Source of the DNA: Ectopseudomonas alcaliphila
GTDB taxonomy: Bacteria > Pseudomonadota > Gammaproteobacteria > Pseudomonadales > Pseudomonadaceae
Length of the DNA: 64,000 nucleotides
Assembly (NCBI RefSeq): GCF_900101755.1
Contig: NZ_FNAE01000003.1
Location: forward strand, 338,715-402,714
Direction: 5' to 3'
Shown: piece after piece, positions 56,418 to 64,000 of the stretch
Position numbering within the stretch: the first letter of the stretch is position 1
Layout: every line of letters starts with the position of its first letter
Position numbers and translations under genes: made by a program
The notes under the pieces: generated by a model
Databases searched by the model: none
The model's input: only the letters and a program-made list of their open reading frames with translations
What the model was told of the DNA's origin: nothing

Positions 56418-57209
56418 ATGAAAACATCGATGATCTTCAGCCCTCTCGCCTTGGCGATGGCAGCAGTAATGGCCTCCGGTGCATACGCCGCCGGCTTGCC
56501 CGGCGCCCATGCCAGCGGCTCGTCCGCCAGCGTGAACGACACGCAGTACAACTACAACAACCAGGTGATCAACAAGGAGACCAAGAACACCGCGTCCATC
56601 GATGGTTCGCTCAACGGCGCCACCGGCAACGTGGGTGCGAACGTGGCTGCTGGCGACAACAACCAGCAGGCCAACGCTGCGGCGATCGCCACCGCTGACG
56701 CCCTGTTCGTCTTCGGCCAGTACCTGGGGCAGGAAGCCAGCGCCAGCATCAGCGTGACCCAGAAGGCCCACGACAACGATCTGGTCAACTATGGCAACCC
56801 CAACTCGGCCAGCGTGAACGACTCGGGTAATGGCGCGCAGGGCAACGTCGGGATGAACGTGGCTGCTGGCAACTTCAACCAGCAGAAGAACGACCTGTCG
56901 ATCGCCTCCTCCGAGCAGGCCACCACCGCCACCGCATCGGTGAACATGCTGCAGGACTCCCACGGCAACTTCACCGAGAACAAGATCGGCGACGTTTACG
57001 AGGTCGCAGCTGGCCTCAATGGCGTCTCCAGCGGCCTGGGCTGGTTCCCTGTCCCGCAAAAACCGCAGACCCCGGTGGTCAACACCGCCTCCATCACTGC
57101 CTCGCTCAACAACGCTTCCGGCAACGTCGGCGTGAACGTAGCGGCCGGTGGTGGCAACCAGCAGAGCAACGCTCTGGCGATCGCCGCAGGATGCAATGCC
57201 TGTCGCTAA
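56418..57209 (+). CDS. fapC: FapC, major functional amyloid subunit
   Basis: 263 residues, signal peptide ending A-Y-A-A. Three Gln/Asn-rich amyloid repeats at about 57-92, 129-163 and 222-256, each with G-N-V-G-x-N-V-A-A-G and N-Q-Q, are separated by linkers of about 36 and 58 residues. A C-terminal C259-x-x-C262 motif is conserved in FapC. The second linker is short, so this FapC is close to the small form. It polymerises into cell-surface fibres that stiffen biofilms. Confidence 0.95.
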   Translation: MKTSMIFSPLALAMAAVMASGAYAAGLPGAHASGSSASVNDTQYNYNNQVINKETKNTASIDGSLNGATGNVGANVAAGDNNQQANAAAIATADALFVFGQYLGQEASASISVTQKAHDNDLVNYGNPNSASVNDSGNGAQGNVGMNVAAGNFNQQKNDLSIASSEQATTATASVNMLQDSHGNFTENKIGDVYEVAAGLNGVSSGLGWFPVPQKPQTPVVNTASITASLNNASGNVGVNVAAGGGNQQSNALAIAAGCNACR

Positions 57210-57272
57210 GCAGCGGTTGAAACGGACGGGGCCGGCGTGGCCGAGTCCCGTCCATCTTTCGAGATCATCGCC

Positions 57273-57965
57273 ATGAAGAGCCTGGCCTGGCTATTGAGCA
57301 TCACCCTCCTGCTGATCGGCGTAGACGGTACGTACGCCGCGGAAATCCGCTTCGCCGCGCTACCCGGCGGTAACCTCGCCTACAAGCAAGTGGTGAGCAT
57401 CCGCGAACGCCGCTTCCAGGACCTGGTGGAACAGAAGACCGACTTCTCCTGCGGTGCAGCTGCCATGGCCACCATCCTCAACAAGGCCTACGGCTGGAAC
57501 CTGGAAGAAGACGATGTCATCCGGGGCATGCTCGCCACCGCCGACCCGGAGGTCGTGCGCACCCAGGGTTTCTCCATGCTCGACATGAAGCGCTATGCCG
57601 AAAGCCTCGGCCTGCGCGCCCGTGGTTACCGTATCGAGCCGGACAAGCTGGAGAGCCTCAAAGTGCCCAGCATCGTTCTGCTCGACGTACGCGGCTACAA
57701 GCACTTCGTCATTCTGCAGCGGACCTTCAAGGGCTACGTCTATCTCGGCGATTCGGTGCTCGGGCACAAGAAAATGCCACTCGAGGAATTCACCAGGGGC
57801 TGGAACGGCATCATCTTCGCTCTCATCGGCCCTGGCTACGACCGCAACAACGCCCTGCTCTCGCCGCCGGAACCGTTGACGACGAAAACCCGGATTCACA
57901 CCTTCAGCCCGGTCAGAGATGCCGAGCTGATGGATTTCGGCTTCATCCAGAGCGATTTCTTCTAG
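57273..57965 (+). CDS. fapD: FapD, C39-type cysteine protease
   Basis: 230 residues from ATG 57273, signal peptide ending T-Y-A-A. C39 peptidase catalytic residues: C60 in D-F-S-C-G-A-A-A, H144 in G-Y-K-H-F-V-I-L, and D160 in Y-L-G-D-S. In the fap system it is a periplasmic protease needed for fibre export. Confidence 0.93.
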   Translation: MKSLAWLLSITLLLIGVDGTYAAEIRFAALPGGNLAYKQVVSIRERRFQDLVEQKTDFSCGAAAMATILNKAYGWNLEEDDVIRGMLATADPEVVRTQGFSMLDMKRYAESLGLRARGYRIEPDKLESLKVPSIVLLDVRGYKHFVILQRTFKGYVYLGDSVLGHKKMPLEEFTRGWNGIIFALIGPGYDRNNALLSPPEPLTTKTRIHTFSPVRDAELMDFGFIQSDFF

Positions 57966-58001
57966 ATCACGACGGGCAAGACTGCCCCAAGGCAGGCGGT
58001 A

Positions 58002-58730
58002 ATGAAAAAGCGAACCTGGTGCCTACCGGCACTTCTGGCACTCAGCCTGCCACTCAGTGCCAGTGAGATATTCAGACCAACCGAGCTGAGCGATAGCGAG
58101 CTGGCGCAGTTGCGCGGCCGCTACGTTCTACCCGACCGCATCATCAGTTTCGGCGTGGTGATGACCTCCACCTGGGAAAACGCCGCCGGCCAGGTCATCG
58201 GCGCTCAGGTGGGCATGAGCATGTCCGCCGGCCAGCCACAACCGGTGCTCTATGCCATGCCCATCGAGGGAGCTGGCAACGGTGGGACGGTGACTGCCGG
58301 CAACGGCCAGATTCTGGGTGGGGCCGGCCTGGATAGCGTACGCGGCATCGTCCAGAGCGTACGCGTGGCCGGCGATGGCAACCAGGGCGAGAACGGCATG
58401 GAAATCCGTATCTCCAGCGGCCCCAGCGGCGATATGCCCAGCGGCGCCCAGGCCTGGAGCAACGGTCAGGTGTGGAGCAACGGCGCCGGAACCGTGCGTC
58501 TTTCCAGCCAGAACGGCGGCCTGGCCATCGCCATCCAGGCAAGCAATGGCCAGGGCATCGCCAACCAGCAGCTCGGAGCCGGCGGCATGGGGCAGCACAG
58601 CGCCATCGGCGGCAATCTGAACACCGTACGCAACCTCGCCAGCCTCGATATCCGGCTGCGTGACCTGTCCCGCTCGGTCGACCTGCGCGGTTGCCTGGAC
58701 CAACTTCGGGTCCTGAATCCAACCCGCTGA
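58002..58730 (+). CDS. fapE: FapE, amyloid-associated secreted protein
   Basis: 242 residues. The signal peptide ends P-L-S-A-S. The N-terminus L-S-D-S-E-L-A-Q-L-R-G-R-Y-V and the Gly-rich N-G-G / G-A-G-N-G-G repeats are those of FapE, a small part of mature fibres and extracellular chaperone candidate. The C-terminus has a single cysteine in D-L-R-G-C-L-D. Confidence 0.9.
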   Translation: MKKRTWCLPALLALSLPLSASEIFRPTELSDSELAQLRGRYVLPDRIISFGVVMTSTWENAAGQVIGAQVGMSMSAGQPQPVLYAMPIEGAGNGGTVTAGNGQILGGAGLDSVRGIVQSVRVAGDGNQGENGMEIRISSGPSGDMPSGAQAWSNGQVWSNGAGTVRLSSQNGGLAIAIQASNGQGIANQQLGAGGMGQHSAIGGNLNTVRNLASLDIRLRDLSRSVDLRGCLDQLRVLNPTR

Positions 58731-58754
58731 GGGTTCATGAGGAGTACAAGGCAC

Positions 58755-59987
58755 ATGGTTCCATGCAGAAACCTCGCATTGCTTCCACTGGCTGTCGCCC
58801 TGAGCCTGCCGGCGCTGGGTGCCTCCAACGATCCACAGGTGCAGGCCCTGCTCGATGAGCTGCGCATGCTCAAGGAGCGCTATCAGGTGCAGCAGAACGC
58901 GCTGATGGTGATGGAGCAACGCCTGCGACAGATCGAGGAGCGAGGCCAGAGCGGCGCAGCCGGCACGCAGATCGCCCAGGCTGGCAGTGCCGGCAGCGGC
59001 TACGGCACCCAGCTGCGGGAAAACGCCGAGCCGCCTGCGAGTGTCGAGGCTCTGTATCAGGAGGCCAGTGGTTTCTTCGGCAGTGGCACCTTCAGCATCG
59101 AACCGGGTATCACCTATAGCCATTACGACTCACGCCAGCTTTTCCTGAACGGTTTCCTCGCCCTGGACGCGATCTTCCTGGGCAACCTGGGGGTGGATCA
59201 GATCAATGCCGACACCTATACCTTCGATCTCACTGGTCGCTACAACTGGGGCAATCGCTGGCAGCTGGACGTCAACACCCCCTGGATCTATCGCGAAACC
59301 ACCTACCAATCGGCCGGCGCAGGTGGCTCCACAGCGCAGATCAGCGAAGCCACGGTAAATACCGGGCCACGCCTGGGAGATGTCAGCGCCGGTGTTTCCT
59401 ACAAGTTCCTCGACGAAGGCCCCGGGCGCCCTGACGCCGTGCTCAGCCTGAGAATCAAGGCGCCGACCGGAGTGGAACCCTATGGCATCAAACTCGATCC
59501 GGTTCCGGGCAACAACAACCTCAACGTGCCCGAAGACCTGCCCACCGGCAACGGTGTCTGGTCGGTGACACCCGGTATCGCCCTGGTCAAGACCATGGAT
59601 CCTGCGGTGGTCTTCGGCAATCTTTCCTATACCTACAACCTCAAGGAAAGCTTCGACGACATAAGCCCGCAGCGCGGCGTGAAGGTGCCGGGCGAAGTAC
59701 GACTCGGCAACTGGTTCCAGTTCGGTGTGGGCGTGGCCTTCGCTCTGAACGAGCGTGCCAGCATGTCGATGTCCTTCTCCGAGCTGATCAGCCAGAGCAG
59801 CAAGATCAGGCCCGAAGGAGAAGACTGGCAGACTGTGACCGGCAGCGACGCCAACGCAGCCTACTTCAATATCGGCATGACCTACGCCGTCAGCAACGAT
59901 CTGACCATCGTCCCCAATCTGTCCATCGGACTGACGCCGGACGCCCCGGATTTTTCGTTCAGCGTCAAGTTTCCCTACTACTTCTGA
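58755..59987 (+). CDS. fapF: FapF, outer-membrane amyloid secretion channel
   Basis: 410 residues from ATG 58755, chosen for AGGAG about 10 bases before it; ATG 58737 is possible. The signal peptide ends A-L-G-A, then comes a coiled coil (about 25-60, [15 protein letters not shown]) that gates the trimer, a linker and a 12-strand barrel ending K-F-P-Y-Y-F. FapF exports FapB, FapC and FapE across the outer membrane. Confidence 0.93.
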   Translation: MVPCRNLALLPLAVALSLPALGASNDPQVQALLDELRMLKERYQVQQNALMVMEQRLRQIEERGQSGAAGTQIAQAGSAGSGYGTQLRENAEPPASVEALYQEASGFFGSGTFSIEPGITYSHYDSRQLFLNGFLALDAIFLGNLGVDQINADTYTFDLTGRYNWGNRWQLDVNTPWIYRETTYQSAGAGGSTAQISEATVNTGPRLGDVSAGVSYKFLDEGPGRPDAVLSLRIKAPTGVEPYGIKLDPVPGNNNLNVPEDLPTGNGVWSVTPGIALVKTMDPAVVFGNLSYTYNLKESFDDISPQRGVKVPGEVRLGNWFQFGVGVAFALNERASMSMSFSELISQSSKIRPEGEDWQTVTGSDANAAYFNIGMTYAVSNDLTIVPNLSIGLTPDAPDFSFSVKFPYYF

Positions 59988-59992
59988 GGCGC

Positions 59993-61348
59993 TCAAGCAC
60001 TACTTGGGTCGTCCTCCAGAATGTGGTGCTTGTGCAGCAGCCTGTAGAAGGTCGGGCGGGACACGCCCAGGGTCTTGGCGGCCTTGGTCATGTGCCGGGA
60101 GCAGCGGATCAACGCCGCATCGATGGCTTTGCGCTCCGCCTGGAACAGACAGTCGTACAGCGTCATGGCCTGGCTGTCGTCCTCCAGCAGGCTCCCCAGC
60201 CCCAGGTCCGCCGCCTCGATCACCCGGCCTTCGGCCAGCACCTGCCCGCGTCTGACGCGGTTGGCCAGCTCCCTCACGTTACCTGGCCAGGGGTACCCCA
60301 GCATCGCGGTGATCGCCGCCTCGCTGAACCGACGTGGGCGACGGCCTACCTCGCTGGCGTAGATCGAGGAGAAATGCTCTGCCAGTTTGGCTATGTCCTG
60401 GGGGCGACGGCGTAGCGGCGTGGTCTGAACCTGAAGCACGTTCAGGCGGTAGTAGAGGTCTTCCCGGAAGCGGCCCTCCGCCACCGCTTTTTCCAGGTCG
60501 ATGTGGGTGGCTGCCAGTACCCTCACGTTAACCTTGATGGGTACATGCCCCCCCACTCTCTCGATGGTCATTTCCTGCATGAAACGCAGTAGGTTGGTCT
60601 GCATCTCTAGTGGCAGGTCGCCGATCTCATCGAGGAACAGGGTGCCGCCGTCGGCGGCCTCGATCCGCCCGATCTTGCGCTGGTGCGCACCGGTGAAGGC
60701 GCCTTTCTCATGACCGAACAGCTCCGACTGGATCAGGCTCAGGGCCACCGCGCCGCAGTTGATGGCGACAAAAGGCCCCTTGCTGCGCTTCGACAGACGA
60801 TGCAGCGTACGCGCCACCAGTTCCTTGCCCGTGCCGCTCTCACCCTGGATCAGCACCGGCGAGGTGGTAGGCGCCAGCTTCGCCAGTAGGCCACGTAAGG
60901 CGCGGATATCGGGGCTCTGCCCGATCATCAGGTCAGGCTCTTCGGCGGGTGCATGCATGCTGCCGTGACGCCTGATGCGCGCCATGCCCAATGCACGACC
61001 AAGGGCAACACGCAAACGTTCGGAGTCGAATGGCAAAGTATGGAAGTCGAAGAACCATTGTCCGATCAATTCGCTGCCACCTGCGCTGCGCATCAGGTCG
61101 TGATCGACTGCGGCCACCCATTCCGTGCCGCTTGCCTGAATCAGTTGTTTGATCGGTTCGGGATGATCCAGATGGGACGCCTGCAGGCGGATCAGGCCGA
61201 CGTCACAGCGGTGTTCGCGAGCGTTGGACAGCTTGCTCAACTCTATCGACCATCCGGCCCTGCCGAGGGTGGGGAGAATCTCTTCGCATTCGCTGCAGGG
61301 GTCCACGATAAGGAGCTTTCTTTCACTGCGCGCCAATGTTTCCAACAT
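59993..61348 (-). CDS. Sigma-54-dependent activator with VpsR-type N-terminal domain
   Basis: 451 residues from ATG 61348 (AAGGA 7 bases upstream). Residues 1-125 are a VpsR-like pseudo-receiver domain. The AAA+ core has Walker A G169-E-S-G-T-G-K175, the sigma-54 loop G216-A-F-T-G-A221 and Walker B T-L-F-L-D-E. A Fis-type HTH ends the protein (A-K-T-L-G-V-S-R-P-T-F-Y-R-L). It faces the fap operon tail to tail, 5 bases apart, and the fap promoter is sigma-54 type, so it may control fap, perhaps with c-di-GMP as VpsR does; this link is inference. Confidence 0.88.
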   Translation of the reverse strand: MLETLARSERKLLIVDPCSECEEILPTLGRAGWSIELSKLSNAREHRCDVGLIRLQASHLDHPEPIKQLIQASGTEWVAAVDHDLMRSAGGSELIGQWFFDFHTLPFDSERLRVALGRALGMARIRRHGSMHAPAEEPDLMIGQSPDIRALRGLLAKLAPTTSPVLIQGESGTGKELVARTLHRLSKRSKGPFVAINCGAVALSLIQSELFGHEKGAFTGAHQRKIGRIEAADGGTLFLDEIGDLPLEMQTNLLRFMQEMTIERVGGHVPIKVNVRVLAATHIDLEKAVAEGRFREDLYYRLNVLQVQTTPLRRRPQDIAKLAEHFSSIYASEVGRRPRRFSEAAITAMLGYPWPGNVRELANRVRRGQVLAEGRVIEAADLGLGSLLEDDSQAMTLYDCLFQAERKAIDAALIRCSRHMTKAAKTLGVSRPTFYRLLHKHHILEDDPSSA

Positions 61349-62085
61349 GGATATGTCCTTCACGCCTTCTCCGGCGTGTTGCCAATGATTCGTTCGAAAC
61401 TGCAGATGCACGATCTGAAAAGCGTCGTTTTGGGGTGAACCTATCTCCTGCGCGACTGGTAACCGCGGGGCCTATTCCGGCGATGGGATCGAACACCTGT
61501 CACGCTTGCGCCACGCCAGATACTTCTTAATGCGTTTGGATGGTGATGGACGGTCTCAGGGCGCAGTCATGCAGCGAAGCCTGCGACTGAAAGGGCTCCC
61601 GGAAATTGATTTGCATCATTTTTGGCACAAGATTCCTGGCCAACATGACAAAGAGGTATTCGCTCCTCTATCTCGCTGATCAAGCCAATAGCTCAGGGTG
61701 GGCGCTCGCCCAAGCCCCCGATTGCAAGAGAGCAAGCGTCATCGCCAATATCAGGCCTGTGGAACGCAGCAAACCTGGCTGAGCGCTATGGTCGACCAGA
61801 GGGCTCTTCTAAACCCAATGCCAGTCATGGCCCGGTCAAGCTTCTTCGCGCAGAGACTGAGACCAGGCAGCCTGAGCAAATCGATATGTACCCTCCTTGT
61901 CACATGACGTGAATTTGGCGCATTGATGGCAATATGATTTCAAACAAAAAATTAATATTTACAACAGCTTATGTAAGTAAAAAAAGCAGCCATGGCGTAA
62001 GCGTCATGGTTCCGACGAAATACCAAGACGCATGCAACATTTTCTTATACATTTAGCGTCCTCCGTCTTCAGAAAGGCTTCTGTG
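61349..62085. other. Intergenic region with an FNR/ANR-like site
   Basis: 737 bases without a convincing gene. TTGATTTGCATCAT at 61606-61619 matches 9 of 10 defined bases of the ANR/FNR consensus TTGAT-N4-ATCAA. From 61915 the DNA is AT-rich before the ANR-like gene. A 69-codon frame at 61698-61907 has no ribosome site or motif. Confidence 0.5.
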
Positions 62086-62835
62086 ATGGTTGACAGTCAG
62101 ATTGACAGCGCCATTACTTCGCGCGCCGCTCGCATTACCTGCCAGGACTGCTCCCTGGCCCACCAATGTCTCCCATTCCATCTCGACGAGAACGAGCTCG
62201 GCCGCTTCGACGGCATCGTCAAGCGAGCCCGACCGCTGCACAAGCACGAGTACCTGATCCGTGCAGGCGATCCGGTACAGAACGTCTATGCGTTGCGCTC
62301 CGGAGCCTTGAAGAGCTATCTGCTGAGCCCGGATGGCACCGACCAGGTCACAGGCTTTCATTTCCCTGGTGAGCTGATAGGCCTGGACGCGCTGGGTGGA
62401 CAGCGGCATCCCAGCTACGCGGTGGCACTGGAAACCTCGATGATCTGCGCCATTCCTAGCAATAAACTGGAAGAACTGACCGGGCAAATGCCAGGGCTGC
62501 GCAAACAGTTGCTGCGAACCCTTGGTCGGGAAATCCATGAGGAACACGAGCATCATGGCCACGTGCGCGAAAGTGCCGAAGAACGCCTGGTTGCCTTTCT
62601 GCTCAATCTCTCGGTGCGTTACAGCAGGCGCGGACTTTCCGCTTCCAACTTCGCCCTGCCGATGAGCCGCCGAGACATCGCCAACTACTTGGGGCTGACT
62701 ACCGAGACGGTCAGCCGGCTCTTTACGCGTTTTCGTGATCTGAACCTGATTGCCGGACACGGGCACGAGGTGCAGTTACTGGATATTCGGGCGCTGTGCC
62801 GGCAGGGAAAGACTGCAGGTGTAGCGTCTATCTAG
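62086..62835 (+). CDS. ANR/FNR-family oxygen-responsive regulator
   Basis: 249 residues from ATG 62086 (AAAGG 8 bases upstream). The 4Fe-4S ligands of FNR are all here: C19, C22, C28 and C121 (S-M-I-C-A-I-P). The cyclic-nucleotide-binding fold is followed by a recognition helix T-E-T-V-S-R-L-F with the Glu, Ser and Arg that read TTGAT. It is an Anr-like paralogue, not proven to be the main Anr. A perfect ANR box follows 80 bases after its stop. Confidence 0.92.
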   Translation: MVDSQIDSAITSRAARITCQDCSLAHQCLPFHLDENELGRFDGIVKRARPLHKHEYLIRAGDPVQNVYALRSGALKSYLLSPDGTDQVTGFHFPGELIGLDALGGQRHPSYAVALETSMICAIPSNKLEELTGQMPGLRKQLLRTLGREIHEEHEHHGHVRESAEERLVAFLLNLSVRYSRRGLSASNFALPMSRRDIANYLGLTTETVSRLFTRFRDLNLIAGHGHEVQLLDIRALCRQGKTAGVASI

Positions 62836-62865
62836 ACGTTGGCCATCGCACCTCAGCCAGGCATA

Positions 62866-62893
62866 CCTGCGTCACCTTCACTGGTGACACAGG
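62866..62893 (+). terminator. Terminator-like hairpin after the ANR-like gene
   Basis: CCTGCGTCACC - TTCACT - GGTGACACAGG is an 11-bp stem with one mismatch, without a T run. It separates the regulator from the ANR box. Confidence 0.55.
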
Positions 62894-62914
62894 CAGGCGA
62901 TGCCTATCGGCAAA

Positions 62915-62928
62915 TTGATCCTGATCAA
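62915..62928 (+). promoter_or_regulatory. Perfect ANR/FNR box
   Basis: TTGATCCTGATCAA equals TTGAT-N4-ATCAA, 20 bases before the expected start of the hsp20 pseudogene and 80 bases after the ANR-like gene. Being so close to the ribosome site, it could act as a repressor site or mark an upstream-shifted promoter. Confidence 0.85.
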
Positions 62929-62948
62929 TCCGTTAAGGAGGCAAGCAA

Positions 62949-63610
62949 ATACTCGACAAACCCGCGACAGAACCCAGCGCACCTCCCGCGCTCAACGAAG
63001 CGTGGCGACCGCTCGAGAATCTGCGCAATCAGGTGGATCGCCCATTCGAGGATTTCACCCGGACGCCGCTGCACTGCTCCTTCGGCCGCACTTCGCTCGA
63101 CATCGAGCCGTTCTGGAAGCGCGGCATGATCGGGCACGACATCCCGGCATTGGATATCGCAGAGAAGGATAAGTCGTTCGAAATCACCGCCGAACTGCCC
63201 GAAATGGAGGAAAAGACATTCAGATCAGGCTCGCCAATGGCAACCTGTCCATCAGCGGCAAGAAGAAGGATGAGCGAGAAGAAACGCGCAAGAACTACCA
63301 CCTCTCGGAGAGGCATCACGGATCGTTCGCGCGCACCTTCAGCCTGCCCAAGGGCATCGACGTGGACAACATCGAAGCCAGCTTCAGCAAAGGCGCCTTG
63401 GAGATTTCCCTGCCTAAGCGTCCCGAAGCGGTCAAGCCGGAGAAGATCATCCCGGTCAAATCACGCTCAGCGCCTTACGGTAAGGAAACCGAAGAGGCGG
63501 CACTGTCCTCGGTGTTTTTTCAGACCGGTAGCACGAGGAGATTGAGCATCGCATCCACCGGTGACGCTCAAACTGCCCCCATGATTCTGGGTACAACCTC
63601 GCCAGGCACG
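62949..63610 (+). pseudogene. Decayed Hsp20 small heat-shock gene
   Basis: Frame from 62955 reads D-K-P-A-T-E-P-S-A-P-P-A-L-N-E-A-W-R-P-L-E-N-L and A-L-D-I-A-E-K-D-K-S-F-E-I-T-A-E-L-P. At about 63215 one base is missing, and the frame moves to read I-Q-I-R-L-A-N-G-N-L-S-I-S-G-K-K-K-D-E, Y-H-L-S-E-R-H, R-T-F-S-L-P-K and K-I-I-P-V-K-S. Three lesions: the start position after AGGAGG (7 bases) is ATA, not ATG; the -1 frameshift; and no stop after K-S, so the frame runs into the next remnant. It matches the hsp20 found on stress islands and plasmids of Pseudomonas. Confidence 0.82.
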
Positions 63611-63873
63611 ATGAGCACAACCAAGCTGCGACCTGGCCCGCAGCCGAAATTGAAACCTGCCCCGCCAGCCTGAAGGCCGACCTCGAGTGCTATGCGGCGC
63701 TGCACTCGCAAACCTATGGTGAAGAAGTCGATGCCCTGACGCGCCCCCACATGCTGGTGGCCTTCATGGCGAGGGACCTGGTGTTCAGGAGGGCAACCAC
63801 GGAGTCCACTTCATTGCAGTTGAAGGCTTTGTCGCAGCCAGCCATTGCGATCAGGCATGGAAATTGCCATTGA
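63611..63873 (+). pseudogene. Decayed DUF2274 gene (conjugation-locus marker)
   Basis: ATG 63611 starts M-S-T-T-K-L-R-P-G-P and soon stops in frame (63673). A second frame from about 63649 continues E-I-E-T-C-P-A-S-L-K-A-D-L-E-C-Y-A-A-L-H-S-Q-T-Y-G-E-E-V and H-M-L-V-A-F-M-A-R-D. This is the pattern of DUF2274, a small protein usually encoded next to trbI in conjugative elements. The decay suggests a relic of an integrative element. Confidence 0.65.
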
Positions 63874-63889
63874 TCAGCCCCAAAAAATA

Positions 63890-63987
63890 GGCACTAAAGT
63901 ACCCTTTAAGCGTGTGCCTGGAGTAATTTAAGGCATTTTATTGCCTTTACTTACAACAGCCAGTAGCTTTAAAGGCATTAAAGTGCC
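63890..63987. promoter_or_regulatory. Three GGCA-N6-TGCC palindromes at exact 42-bp spacing
   Basis: GGCACTAAAGTACC (63890-63903), GGCATTTTATTGCC (63932-63945) and GGCATTAAAGTGCC (63974-63987) start exactly 42 bases apart, four helical turns, so all lie on one face of DNA. The last abuts GGAG (63988-63991), followed 5 bases later by ATG (63997), a probable gene start at the window edge. They look like a cooperative operator array for a repressor, or less likely iterons. Confidence 0.65.
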
Positions 63988-64000
63988 GGAGCCCATATGC

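Noticed and set aside
61920..61950. Second FNR-like half-site (TTGATGGCAATATG) before the ANR-like gene
   Set aside because: Only the left half fits. The right half lacks ATCAA.

Overview
The window is a chromosomal segment of a GC-rich gammaproteobacterium, almost certainly a Pseudomonas sensu lato. The strongest pointers are a complete fap functional-amyloid operon, elongation factor P with an arginine at position 32 next to its arginine rhamnosyltransferase EarP, an ANR-type FNR regulator, a PctA-like chemoreceptor and Pseudomonas-style REP sequences. Most genes have GC-rich codon use. The stretch from about 36.1 to 39.1 kb is visibly AT-richer.

Layout. (1) 0-9 kb: end of a DUF2914 gene, an RlmN-like radical-SAM methyltransferase, an amino-acid-type chemoreceptor, a minus-strand polyamine cluster (AraC regulator, PuuB-like oxidase, cupin, PotF-like binding protein), a DUF2970 protein, an orphan binding protein and a 37-residue membrane peptide. 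(2) 9.2-19.5 kb: a tightly overlapping five-gene operon, DUF4132 - MoxR AAA+ ATPase - DUF5682 - VWA - SWIM zinc finger. It matches the gene content of the poorly understood E. coli yehI/L/M/P/Q group and is the best candidate here for an undescribed system. (3) 19.7-36 kb: core metabolism and housekeeping: cysI-DUF934, deaD, a spermidine synthase-like protein, class II DAHP synthase, an M48 lipoprotein protease, an LprI-like protein, a YcaQ-type crosslink glycosylase, DUF3291, EamA and TSUP transporters, two LysR regulators and earP-efp. (4) 36-39 kb: AT-richer accessory stretch with a methyltransferase and an MFS transporter. (5) 39-42.4 kb: periplasmic 5-hydroxyisourate hydrolase and a GlcG/HbpS-like protein, divergent from an HprR/HprS-like two-component system with an Hpr-type box between them. 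The hydrolase carries an amber codon that removes its catalytic C-terminal signature. (6) 42.6-52.9 kb: a siderophore uptake locus with a TonB receptor, a FepBCDG-type importer and a pair of exporter-fold ABC half-transporters, divergent from a TetR regulator, with a Fur-like box. (7) 53-54.3 kb: IS3 remnant and a CaCA-family antiporter. (8) 55.3-61.3 kb: fapABCDEF behind a sigma-54 promoter, convergent with a VpsR-type sigma-54 activator. (9) 62-64 kb: an ANR-like regulator, a decayed hsp20 gene with a perfect ANR box, a decayed DUF2274 gene (a gene usually found beside conjugative trb genes), and three GGCA-N6-TGCC palindromes exactly 42 bp apart leading to a probable start codon at the window edge.

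No tRNA, rRNA or CRISPR array was seen. All assignments come from reading the sequence and translations; no database search was run.
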